NCBI GenBank assembly: GCA_028335825.1
Contig: JAIOKI010000008.1
Coordinates: 496,001 to 560,000 of the forward strand
Direction of reading: 5' to 3'
Source of the DNA: Nosema muscidifuracis
Lineage: Eukaryota; Microsporidia; Nosematidae
DNA length: 64,000 nucleotides
Part shown: piece by piece, positions 45,974-56,080 of the stretch
Numbering within the stretch: the stretch's first letter is position 1
Layout of the letters: the number at the start of each line of letters is the position of its first letter
Notes under the pieces: generated by a model
The model's input: the letters and a program-made list of their open reading frames with translations, nothing else
Told to the model about the DNA's origin: nothing
Database searches by the model: none
Made by a program: the position numbers and the translations under genes

Positions 45974-45976
45974 CCC
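45974..45976 (+). promoter_or_regulatory. CCC start-site signal of family member D
   Basis: CCC lies ten bases before the ATG at 45987, with AAATTT in between. It supports this start and a protein without signal peptide. Confidence 0.6.
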
Positions 45977-45986
45977 AAAATTTAAA

Positions 45987-47048
45987 ATGAAGACACCTAA
46001 TACCAACAATACTAACAAAGTTTCTCTTCCTATTAACAATCCAGAACGAAACGAAATTAATAAAGATGCAGCGGAAGATCAAAATATTGAAGGATTAGGA
46101 GCACATGAAATTGATAATTTGAATTCTTCTAACAAGGTAGCTGCTACAAATTCTACTTCAGAAATATTACTTAACCCAAGTACAAAAGCTAATTTTGAAT
46201 ATATAGATAAATTTATTGATTGGAAATTTGATGTTATAATTTCGAAGATACAAATGTGTAAGAATATGACACAAAACGTAAATGTTCAAGATTCTGAAAA
46301 AAGAGAAATCAGTATAATACCAAAATGTTTGGAGCATTATACTAGAAAGTTATGTAATTGTGATCCAATTTGCTTAAAATATTCTTATGATTATTTATCG
46401 TTTTACAGAATATGTACATTATATGATTTTGAAAACATTTATACAGATGATAAGTATATTGAAGGGTGTGATAAATACGATTATCGACCGATAAACAAAA
46501 AACTGGTAAAATATGACGTAGGTAAACATGTCGATAAAGCCAAGGATATTTTTTTTAAAAAATTAGAAGAGCTTTGTGATAATGCTTCTAATATAAATGC
46601 TGTCAGATGCAGTGCGTATGAATTACGTGACGAATGTTTTAACAACTTGAAGTGTTTGTCTGATGCTGTAAGTCGAGATATTCAATCAGATTGTAAGAAC
46701 GAAGATTTTGAGAATCAACTTAATGAAATTAGCAAAATATTGAATGTTGAATTAATGATAAGAAGCCCTGAAGATTTATCTTTTAGACAGGATCTTGTTC
46801 ATTATGGAAGAAGATTACATAGTATTGAAGAAATTTCTACAGTTGAAAATTCTACTGAAACTAAGGATTTCGATATAAATACTGTTGTACCTGTTTCAGT
46901 TACAGGAATAGTATTGATAAGCTTATTAGGATTATATTCTGTTAAGAATAAGAAGAATAAAATGAAATTAGGATGCGGTCTTACTGGTGCATTTATCATT
47001 ATAATATCTTTGATAATCTACTTAATATCATCTGGAATATTTAATTAA
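45987..47048 (+). CDS. 12-cysteine membrane protein family, member D (two-helix anchor)
   Basis: Function unknown. 353 residues, the longest member because of a ~70-residue N-terminal extension rich in Asn, Ser, Thr and Glu with several N-x-S/T sites. First family cysteine in SKIQMC after an FIDWKFD motif (compare FENWRNE in A). Core: KCLEHYTRKLCNCDPIC (C-x8-C-x-C-x3-C), C-x13-C-x17-C, then LC-x10-C-x8-C-x5-C-x12-C with SAYELRDEC and KNEDFENQL. It ends with two hydrophobic helices (about 295-315 and 324-350) separated by a basic loop (KNKKNKMK), the same design as members A and E. No signal peptide, and CCC supports this start. Base composition is slightly less extreme than its surroundings. 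Confidence 0.87.
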   Translation: MKTPNTNNTNKVSLPINNPERNEINKDAAEDQNIEGLGAHEIDNLNSSNKVAATNSTSEILLNPSTKANFEYIDKFIDWKFDVIISKIQMCKNMTQNVNVQDSEKREISIIPKCLEHYTRKLCNCDPICLKYSYDYLSFYRICTLYDFENIYTDDKYIEGCDKYDYRPINKKLVKYDVGKHVDKAKDIFFKKLEELCDNASNINAVRCSAYELRDECFNNLKCLSDAVSRDIQSDCKNEDFENQLNEISKILNVELMIRSPEDLSFRQDLVHYGRRLHSIEEISTVENSTETKDFDINTVVPVSVTGIVLISLLGLYSVKNKKNKMKLGCGLTGAFIIIISLIIYLISSGIFN

Positions 47049-49278
47049 ATATTTTGCATCAATTTATATTGGGTGGTATATTTTACAAATATATTATTAT
47101 ACTGCCTAAAATTGAGTATTGTAATCACTCAAAAGATTAACTAACATAATGTCTTTTTATTATATAATAATTGGTCATTGAATATGTATGTAAATCTTAA
47201 TGATCATATGAAGCAAAATCGATATAAAAATGAGATATATCAATTCTGAAAACTATTTAAGTTATAGATCTTCAGTTAAATTAATCATAAAGAAATATGA
47301 AAATATAAATTATTCATCAAACTTCTTTTCTTTGATACATATCTTTAAAATTTTTCACATAAATTTCAATATATACCTTCAATAACAAATTTGAAAAATT
47401 TATTAACTCTATAAAATTTTAAATGCTCATCAATCATTCTATTCGTTACAGAAACATTTTCTTATCATTTTTTGCAATCCATGGTAAATTCTTCTATAAT
47501 TAGTTGAATTGTTTTAACTTATTTATAGTATTGTGAAACTCTTTAACAAACCAATCAAACAAAAAATATAATTTGTATGACTTCTTAAATAATAAATCTT
47601 TTTAATCATAGGTATACAGTAAAAATGATCCAAAGAATCTCAAAAATTTATATGACTGTAGTAGTGTATTTATATTTCACTAGAACTATCAAATAATTTT
47701 TTGTTGATAAATGGTAACATTCATGGTCTACTTATGATAGAATATCGAATCAATTAGATTTGAAAATCACATTCTTTAGAAATTTCAAACCTTAGATTGA
47801 ATAATTATCTTGTGAATAAAATATTTATAAACAGGTACAATTTATAACTATCATTTGTATTTTACCTTGGTTGTCTCATAGATCTGATAAAAAGAAGTCT
47901 ATCCATAGTTGAATAGAATACAATTTGAACTATTTTTTATCTTAGTAAAAAATCATAATCTACAATTAGTTTATGCCATAAAATTAAAACTTACGAACTT
48001 CTCTCATCATTATTCTCTGATTTTACTAAATTTTTTTTTACTTTTTACTAAATATGGGTATAAAAATACTAGACTTCAATCTAATGATATAATATCGTTA
48101 TCCAAAAAGTCAATAATTGCTTAACTTACAATAATTTTTTATCTTAGTTAAATCCATATATGTCACAACAAATATTACTGTAAATAAAAATCGAAATTTT
48201 ATTCGCACCATATTTCTTAATAATATGTCAATCAAGTATCTTTATATATAGTGCATAAATAACAATTTAACCAATCAATATCTGCTATACCTTAACTTTT
48301 CTATTTATTTATATTTCTAGAATAGGTATGTTTTATCTTCTATATCTCATTTCAATCACATTTATTTGTTGCATTTAATCTTTGATTCTTATAGAAAATA
48401 GATAGACGACATACCCTGTTTTGACTGTTCTTATAAGTACGAGGATATTAGATGAAAGATAGTTCTAAATTTTAAAATTTTCTTATATAATATATTAAAT
48501 TTAATACTAAGACCAAAGTCTTTATTGTTTTACTCCTTATAGTTTTAATTTTATCATAAAAGATTATAGATTAAATCTTCAATAAAAAGTTCAGTGTCTT
48601 TATTTCTATTTCTGTTACATGAGATAGTAAGTAATTATAAATCTTTCTAGTCAATTCTTTGTACCCGAACAATATACCAAATATTTATACTTATACTATG
48701 ATGAATTTCTAATTTGGTCCTAGTTTTACTGTATATAGATGAAATATCTATAATTAAATGATTCTAGTCATTATATTTATACTTTCTGATCCTTAAAATA
48801 TGGTGAATTATCTCGTGTCGAGTCATTATCGTATTTATAACACTATAAAATATTCATATAATAATAGATCTAAACACATTACATAAAAAAAATAGCCATT
48901 CTTTGTATTGCTAATTCTGCAGAACAGGTATCAATTCATGACCAAGATTACATTCTTAACGACTAAATAAACAGTTTAATTATATATCATATTAAACTGT
49001 GAGAAAAACTAGATATAGTATTTTTAGTACTATATGGATTATCAATTATTAATTTTTGAGTTACCTTCTTTATCAATATAGTATTTATTCCGAAGAATAG
49101 AAATCTATAGATATATTTATATTTCAGATATTCTTTTATAGAAATTCATGATCTATAGTTTGTATAAATTGTTTTTAACATCTCTAGAGTCATATAATTC
49201 TAAAATTTTCTTTAGTATTTTACCAACTTCAATGTACATATAAATATTTGTTCATGATTTTCTGAATATCAGGTAGTT
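47049..49278. other. AT-rich intergenic DNA, possible very old element remnants
   Basis: No gene supported. The minus strand between about 47.3 and 48.7 kb gives broken coding-like phrases with many stops. They may derive from a mobile element, but no family could be fixed. Ends at the sharp border of duplication copy 2. Confidence 0.35.
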
Positions 49279-49293
49279 TATCACAAACAACGA

Positions 49294-49749
49294 CTATCTT
49301 TTATTCACAAATAAGATGGAGTTTCTGCCATCTGGTAAGTAAAATTCAGCAACATTAAAATTATCAGAATCTAAAATACATGTAAATGGCATACAATCAA
49401 ACTTCAATCCATACATAGAGACTTTTACAGTATAAAATAATATAATTCTTGTCATTGTTTCATAAACAAGCCTATAATGTAGCTTATACAAATAATGAAT
49501 TATCAAGTATTGCTCTTCATTTATAATTTAAGAATTCAGTAGTACGAATATACACAAAACTTGACTGAATAAGTCAACATCAAAAGTTTTAGCTTTTGCA
49601 TTACGAAATAAATTGAAGAATTGACAATAAATTTTTCTATTGGTACATTGTCCCCTTTGTCTATTGATGTAATAATGTATGTCTAAGATTTCATTTCCTT
49701 TATTTTGTTTATCTAATTGAAATCTATAAAGGGGTAATTTATTTGACAT
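49294..49749 (-). pseudogene. Decayed unknown gene in duplication copy 2
   Basis: Better preserved than copy 1: ATG at 49749 begins MSNKLPLYRFQLDKQNKG, then EILDIHYYINRQRGQCTNRK, and stops with TAA after 73 residues. The same frame then continues with INEEQYLIIHYLYKLHYRL, TRIILFYTVKVSMYGLKFDC and YLPDGRNSILFVNKR to a TAG at 49294. One shared in-frame stop thus splits a ~150-residue frame. The product is not recognised. It could alternatively be two short genes, or a gene with an unrecognised intron across the stop. Confidence 0.55.
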
Positions 49750-50828
49750 TTTATAAAATTACTGAAAATATTAACAAAGAATGTATAATTCTTGTAGAGT
49801 AGTGATCTAAAGGTATGTTAAAAACAAAATCTGGAATAATAGCAAGTATTTTTAGAAAGCAGTTCGAATGACATTAAGGACTAAGTAATTATATTATATA
49901 GAATAATTAATAAATTCTGCATCAACAGAATTCATGTGCAAGTAGCTCATAATAAGTTTAGAACATTAAGAAAAAGAAACATAATAAATGAATTAATTAC
50001 AAACAAATACAAAAAATATTCTGCTATGTTATATTATTATATTATAAATTTTGTTATGATTACGTGGTTTTTCGTAAGATGATAACATAAATTTTTATTA
50101 TATACAAATTATTTAAAGATCATTCCAATTTTCTTTGTTAATTCTTGATATAACGAAACATTTTATGTGCATAATCTTCATACCTATTAAATATTGAATT
50201 TGTAATTTTGGCTGGTAATTTTTAGAAATGTGAAATATTAATTTAATTTACGAAATTATATTTTTGAAATTACTCACTTCATATTAAATATATGTTTAAT
50301 ATTAGTACAATACTTTGAAACAATCAATTTATCTATGTATAATCAACTATAAATAGAAGATAAAATTCTACTCTTCTAACAATAATAAAGTATTTAAATT
50401 ATCAATCAATATTGTTATATAATTTATTGGATTATCTATATTGTCTCAAATTATAAATTATAAATTATAAAATCAGAATTTAAATACGTAATTTTTAATT
50501 TATCATTATCAATCAAACATCTTGAATTTATAAAATTTAATTTCTTTAATTATAAGCATTCTGATGACACATTAAAAATTATTATCTCTGTATCTGTCAT
50601 ATATAAATGTTTGATATATTTAATATGATAAATTTATTATTTTCTAACTACAATAAAATATTTCTAAAATATATTCTTATAGTTTTTAAATTAAAAATTA
50701 TTCAATTTCAATACAAAAAAAGAATTCTTTATTTCTTCATTTTTAACTTGTCTATGATTTTCAATATTTTCGATTTTTCTACTAAAAAAATTTATTTATT
50801 TGTAAAAATATAAATTTGAAATTTTTTA
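49750..50828. other. Non-coding upstream region inside duplication copy 2
   Basis: Alignable with 18644-20085 apart from two length differences. No open gene; a 68-codon frame near 50.6 kb is A/T low-complexity. Confidence 0.5.
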
Positions 50829-50832
50829 CCCC
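50829..50832 (+). promoter_or_regulatory. CCCC start-site signal of the frameshifted secreted gene
   Basis: AAATTTTTTACCCCATCATG, identical in layout to copy 1, so the start region survives although the gene is broken. Confidence 0.55.
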
Positions 50833-50835
50833 ATC

Positions 50836-52446
50836 ATGAAATTTTTTGCTTTAATACATTTAATATCAATTGCTACATCTAATCTTACAAATAAAATACG
50901 AGAAGATTTATCTAAAATAATTTCGAAAAAAATGATTCAGGAGATTTTGTATTTATAGACGAAGAATGTAATCTTCCAATGCATGTAATAAAGATCTGTA
51001 AAGCACAAATTGTTATCACAAGATACGATGAATTACGAGACTTAGAAAAAGAAATTACTATAAGCTTCAATAAGTACTTAGATGAAAAAAATAATTTGAA
51101 AGATGAATTCAAAAAAAAACTTGTTGAGATTGTTTACGGATTTAGAGATAAAAATAAGTCCTTTTATATTGTACAAAATAAAGAAACTATTAAATATGAA
51201 GATTTAATCTTTAATTTAATGAGAAATCTTTCAGATTTTTCTCATTATATTAATGATAATGAAGATACTAAATCATATTTAGTATACAATGAAGACGTAA
51301 AAAATAATAGATCTTCTGTACTCTTAATTGATTTTCTAAAATATTCAAAGTGTTGTGATAATCTTGAATTTAATTTTAGTTTAATTCGAGATAATAAAAA
51401 AAGCATTACATACACTATAGACATAAATTCATTTAATTACAAAAAATATGTTGAATATTATTTAAAAAAATTCTACTATTGTAAGCGAAAAGAAATAAAC
51501 GAAATATTACGATTATTATCATTAATAAATATTTCCTGTCTTTATATTGATAGAGAAGATAATATAGTTAAGTCAAGAGCAAGAAAATTTGATGACTGCA
51601 GAAAAATAACTAGATCTAATGAAAATGGTGTATTTGTTCAAGATGATCCTTATGAGTATTTTGAGTCTGTAGCTAACTCTAGTAAAAAAGACCATCAAAA
51701 CCTACAAATGGGATTGTTTAATAATAAACTATATATAAACACGCAGTATTATGTAAAAAATTCTTACAATAAAAAGCATAATTGTATCGATGAAGATGTT
51801 TTTGAAGAAATAAAGCTTTTCTTTAAAACTTGTCAAAAATACAGTATAGAAAATATTGAAACTATTTTAAGATTTTTTTATCTTATAAAAGATAGTGATC
51901 TATACAAGGATATTTTAATAAGTATTCTATCTAATAAAGGAAAAGCTAGAAATCTGATAATGTATGAAATTCTATTCACCTTAGATCTAGTTGAAAAATG
52001 TGAAAATAATATAAACTTTGATTACGTTAATTTAAGATTGAGAAAATATAATTCCGAATCTGAATATTACAAAAAAACTTTCTCAGTTTATCATGGATGA
52101 AATTACTTATCATCATAATAATATTTCGAGCATATATTTTGATCTATTAATGTATTTTGAAATCTGTGAGATGTATGAGAAGAAAATCACTGATAATTTT
52201 TCTAATGATACATTTATGCTATTTAAATTCATCGAAAGTTTTAAAAGTAAATCAAATGATACTTCTAATGACATTATTTCTGGCTTAAAAGAATTCCTTT
52301 CGAAGATTTATCAAAAAGAAAATAATGCTAAATATGAATACGATATTTATAAAGAAATGTTTTCTGATATTAAAAATAGTATGACAAAACCTAAGCATAA
52401 AAATATTAAAAAATTGTTGTGTGTTTATAAACGAAATGTTAATTAA
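50836..52446 (+). pseudogene. Secreted ~550-residue family protein, frameshifted copy 2
   Basis: Paralog of the intact gene at 20093. ATG at 50836 encodes the signal peptide MKFFALIHLISIATSN, then the frame is lost within about 35 codons at an A-run (copy 1 has one more base there: GGAGAAAACT against GAAAAAAAT). The main body is open from about 50943 to 52100 in another frame (VIKICKAQIVITRYDEL onward). A second shift at an A7 run near 52071 moves the last 115 codons (DEITYHHNNISSIYFDLLMY) to yet another frame, stopping at 52446. Both shifts are one base and lie in homopolymers, so either young pseudogenisation or assembly error is possible. The otherwise clean frames mean the loss is recent or artefactual. 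Confidence 0.85.
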
Positions 52447-52590
52447 ACAATTTATTTTAATTTTAACTATTTATTAAATAAAAATACAGTATTTAGTAAT
52501 TTGTGTCATAAAATAATAACTTCTTTTATCTTTTTCATGCTCTAAAAGCAGAAATTTAATTGTGTGCAATATGAATTATTGGATTGAAAT

Positions 52591-53798
52591 TTTGATGCTT
52601 TTCTTTTATAATAGTAATTTTTACTTAAGATAATGTTATATTCTATTATATAACTCAAATTAAATTTAAGCATTAATATGGGGGCAATACTAAAAACTAA
52701 GTTGTCAAAAGATGACTATGGCCAAGAGGTCAGGATAATTTTAGAAAACTAGAGATTATTATGTATACGTTAGAGTTATATGGAGTTTAAAAGGAAAGCT
52801 GGAGAAGAGAGATTTTTGAAAGAGCTTCTAGGAATTTGAAAATTTTTATTATCAGAAATACTTCTAAGGAGGAGGAAATAGACGAAATTAGGAAAAAGAG
52901 TTTAAAGAGAAACTAAGAAGGAGAATCTTACTGGATGTAATAAATACTCCAAGGGTAGATTATTGGATTTGGGTAAAATAGTTGAAATATGACCTTATGA
53001 CTCATATATTGTTAGAATTAATAATGAAAGATTGTTAAAAAACAGAAATTGTGATTAAAAGGGAATGAATGTAGTAAATTTATTTTTGATTGAGATTATT
53101 CATCTGTAGAGGAATTTTATATCATTAAACCCTAATTATGTTAAGCAGTAATTTCTAATGATAATTTTGAAACAAAGATTCTTTTATTAGATACAGATTT
53201 AGTAAATTACTGGTTTGATTTGAGTAAAGATCTTTCAGTAAATGATGATTAGCATAAAATTTTATTGAGAAATACAATTTGATGAATCTATAATCATTTC
53301 CAAAGAAAGCTATATAATATGGAACAAGAATGAAAAAAAGTAGGGAAATATATATGCAAGTAATAAAAAAAGATATAATTATTAAATTTTGACTATTATA
53401 AATATAGTAAAGAAAATTCGATGATTGTAAATATTTTGGTGTAATTAAAGAACCTAGAAATATTGCTGAATTTAGAAAATATATGTAAAATACAAAAGAT
53501 TTTATTATATTACATTATAAAGATAATTTAAATTTTAAATTATTTAAGATTGTATTAGAATTATGATGTCATTTTTATACAACTAAAAATCAAAAAAATT
53601 ACTTTCCTAAAGATATAAAAACTAACACTTAATTAATAAGTTTAGATATTATTTATTTACAAAAATCTAGTATCTTAAATTACATCATTTTGTAATTTAA
53701 CTAATATTCAAAATAATATTTATGATAAATTTAATTTTTAATATTGAAAAAACCTAAAAATATTTACATGAATATTTATTTATTTTAAGATTATGGAT
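52591..53798. other. Decayed coding-like segment, origin unclear
   Basis: 52680-53350 is richer in G than its surroundings and contains interrupted plus-strand phrases, the clearest a YDPYDSYIVRINNERLLKNR-type stretch near 53000. This could be a fossil retroelement tail or an old gene; it is clearly broken and no family is assigned. 53350-53798 is plain A/T. Confidence 0.3.
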
Positions 53799-54065
53799 TT
53801 AAGAAATATTCTTCTTTTTATGTTTTTCTTTGGATCTCCTATTTTGAAACCATATTTTTAAGTTACAAATAGGTATCCTTGTTCGTATGTTGATCCCTAT
53901 CTTATCCATTTTATTAGGATAGGGATTATTTCGAAAAAAATATTCCAAATATTCCTCCTCCATTTTACTATATTTATATCTAAATCTGGGTTTTCGATTA
54001 GAGGAGGAATATGACTCTAAAATTTCATTTTCTTGGTCAATGAAATTTAGAGTTTTCTTGCTCAT
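53799..54065 (-). CDS. Minimal homeodomain transcription factor
   Basis: DNA-binding protein, nuclear. 88 residues, of which about 24-83 form a homeodomain. Residues ~24-35 (RKPRFRYKYSKM) are the basic arm and start of helix 1. The recognition helix reads CNLKIWFQNRRSKEKHK and keeps the core Trp48, Phe49, Asn51 and Arg53 of the standard numbering, with Gln at position 50. Helix 1 has EEEYLEYFF in place of the usual LE..F. Helix 2 to 3 (MDKIGINIRTRIPICNLKIW) has the normal spacing with no insertion. Outside the domain there are only ~23 N-terminal and ~5 C-terminal residues, so it is little more than a DNA-binding unit. Small solitary homeodomain proteins are known as a set in microsporidia. 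The target is unknown. Confidence 0.88.
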   Translation of the reverse strand: MSKKTLNFIDQENEILESYSSSNRKPRFRYKYSKMEEEYLEYFFRNNPYPNKMDKIGINIRTRIPICNLKIWFQNRRSKEKHKKKNIS

Positions 54066-55548
54066 AGAAATAAAGAAAGTTTTTCTTTTTATACTTAGAA
54101 AGGAGATGATTATGCAATGAAATGCATAATTATAGTCTTAAAGTAGAATTCTTTTTAAGGGAATATTTTAAGAATTATCATTGGATCAGTTCATACATAA
54201 TTAGACTTAAATTAGTCTAAAAATATTCTATTGGATATACTGATCTACTATTGATAAATTAAATAATTTTTTTATAACAAATTAATATACACATAAATCT
54301 TGTATAAGAGAAGTTTTTGTTTAATAAGTCAATTTTAATTTTTTGATTAAAATTATATTCTTTTATTTTTTTATGCTAGGTCTAAATATTATTTTCTTAA
54401 GCATTTATATGAGACTTACTGATAATTTGTCATACAACCAGCTCACATCGTAGTAACTCACTGGTCAATACAAGGAAGAGGGATTAAGGATTTATAAGAA
54501 AACAATAATAAACTTATTAACAATTTTATAAAAATATAATTGGTTATTTCCAAGAAAAAGCAAACAGTTTAAGAAATAATTATTTGTACATATAGTTGAT
54601 ACTAAGACTTATCATATTATTAAAAGACCTATTTATAATATAGTAAAGTTGGATAACTGAGCACTCATAAACAAAAAGAAATTTATTCAAACTTTTTCAT
54701 TTTTGTCAGATCATTCTACCATGGAACAATCTATAAGGTCTAATAAAATAAATTAACTTAAACTAATTACTCATTCTAAAATCATTGACTTTATCAATAA
54801 TAGTATTTTCTAATAATTGAAGATGTACTTATATTTTTCACTGATCTATTCTAAATATATCTTTAGACTTATTCTGAAAATATCAATTTAGTAATAAATC
54901 TTTCTAGCATATTTTTATTAATTAACTTTTAGAAATGAAATTATATTAATCTACTAAATTTATTCAGTGAGTTTTAATACTAAAAAATTGATGTTTATAT
55001 ATCACTATCAAATATCTTAAATAATAAATTACTTCAGATCTTCTTTATGAGATATCTCATATTAAAATATTTGTTTAGATTTACACTATGATCAAATATT
55101 TATAAAACGACGTAAAAATAAATCTTTCTAACCCAGAAATAATCTAAAAAAAATAAAGTTCTTACCTATCTCATTTATTTTTAAAGTATAGAAAATCAGT
55201 CTGTAGAAAAGGATGTAAGAAAAAATTATGGAAACTTGTAAAGAGAAGATGAATCCTAATAATGATATTTTATAACAAATTAGATGTTTTGGTCTATGTT
55301 TATTTCGTAAGTATTCTAAGAAAGAAATATTTTGATTTTTTTTCATTTATTCCGTTATATTTAAATTTTGGCTTTTTGATAAAAACCTGATAGTTATGTT
55401 TTATTCTAATAATTAGAAATATTATCACTTTTTAAGATGATAAATTATAATATTTGTATTTATCTTTTTATACTTAATGATAAGAGAAAACATAAAATAA
55501 AATAATAAAGGTTTATGATTTTTTCAAAAAATAAATATTTGAAATGTT
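54066..55548. other. AT-rich intergenic DNA
   Basis: Flank of the homeodomain gene, then A/T DNA. 54420-54720 is slightly richer in G/C without recognisable coding content. A 72-codon minus-strand frame at 55128-55346 (hydrophobic, starting MKKNQNISFLEYLRNKH) has neither start context nor recognisable sequence, so I leave it uncalled. Confidence 0.35.
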
Positions 55549-56080
55549 TTAATTATACTTCCTTGACCAAAAGATTAATAATTCCTCGAATTTCTTCTTA
55601 CTTTCAGCTAATTCTAATAAATTTTTTCTGTCATAGATTTTTTGAACCATTATATTATGTTTAATGATAGATTTAGGATCATCTTTCTGGTCGACATTTC
55701 CTAATTTGATATCCTTAGATACAATCTTTAAATATAAAGATTCATAAAAATTAATCAGCCTTTTTATATCTACTTTTTCATCTACTTTAAAATTAACTTT
55801 TTGATCATTGCAGTCTTTAACTGCATATTTATCAATTACGGTATTAATTAACTTAATATCATCTTCTAATTTTTCAGATAGGATATTTTTATCATTTCTT
55901 ACTTTTATGATATTAAAGTTAGATAAAATATCCTTCTTTTGAAAATCCCCAGTTGGGACAAATACTGGACTTTCTTTATTTTTTCTAACCTTCTTCATTT
56001 CTTTTTTCTTTTTTCTTTTTTTTATTGTCTGTTTTCATTTTAGTTGCCCTGTTACCACTCTTACTTTTATTCTTAGCCAT
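55549..56080 (-). CDS. Unknown basic, helical protein with possible frameshifted N-terminus
   Basis: Not recognised. The clean frame 55549-55998 gives 149 residues starting MKKVRKNKESPVFVPTGDF, followed by charged helices to FEELLIFWSRKYN. Its ATG lies within a Lys codon run. Just upstream, another frame begins at ATG 56080 with MAKNKSKSGNRATKMKTDN and a Lys-rich run, then stops (TAG) shortly after crossing the start of the 149-residue frame. The two look like one ~175-residue protein with a highly basic nuclear- or nucleolar-type N-terminus, split in an A8/A6 homopolymer tract. A sequencing slip, a true frameshift, or use of only the shorter frame are all possible. No signal peptide or membrane segment. 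A basic N-terminus plus helical body would suit a ribosome-biogenesis or RNA-binding role, but this is only compositional. Confidence 0.6.

Larger units (their letters stand above)
49279..52590 (+). repeat. Segmental duplication, copy 2
   Basis: About 3.3 kb matching 18158-21885 in direct orientation. The left border is sharp at the shared TATCACAAACAACGACTATC; on the right, similarity continues about 140 bases past the secreted gene (ATGAATTATTGGATT in both). It lacks about 290 and about 80 bases present in copy 1 upstream of the gene. Its secreted gene is frameshifted, while copy 1's is intact. Confidence 0.9.

Noticed and set aside
52680-53350. Possible retroelement tail
   Set aside because: One suggestive phrase in a visibly broken segment; no polymerase, integrase or terminal repeats were recognised, so no family is named.
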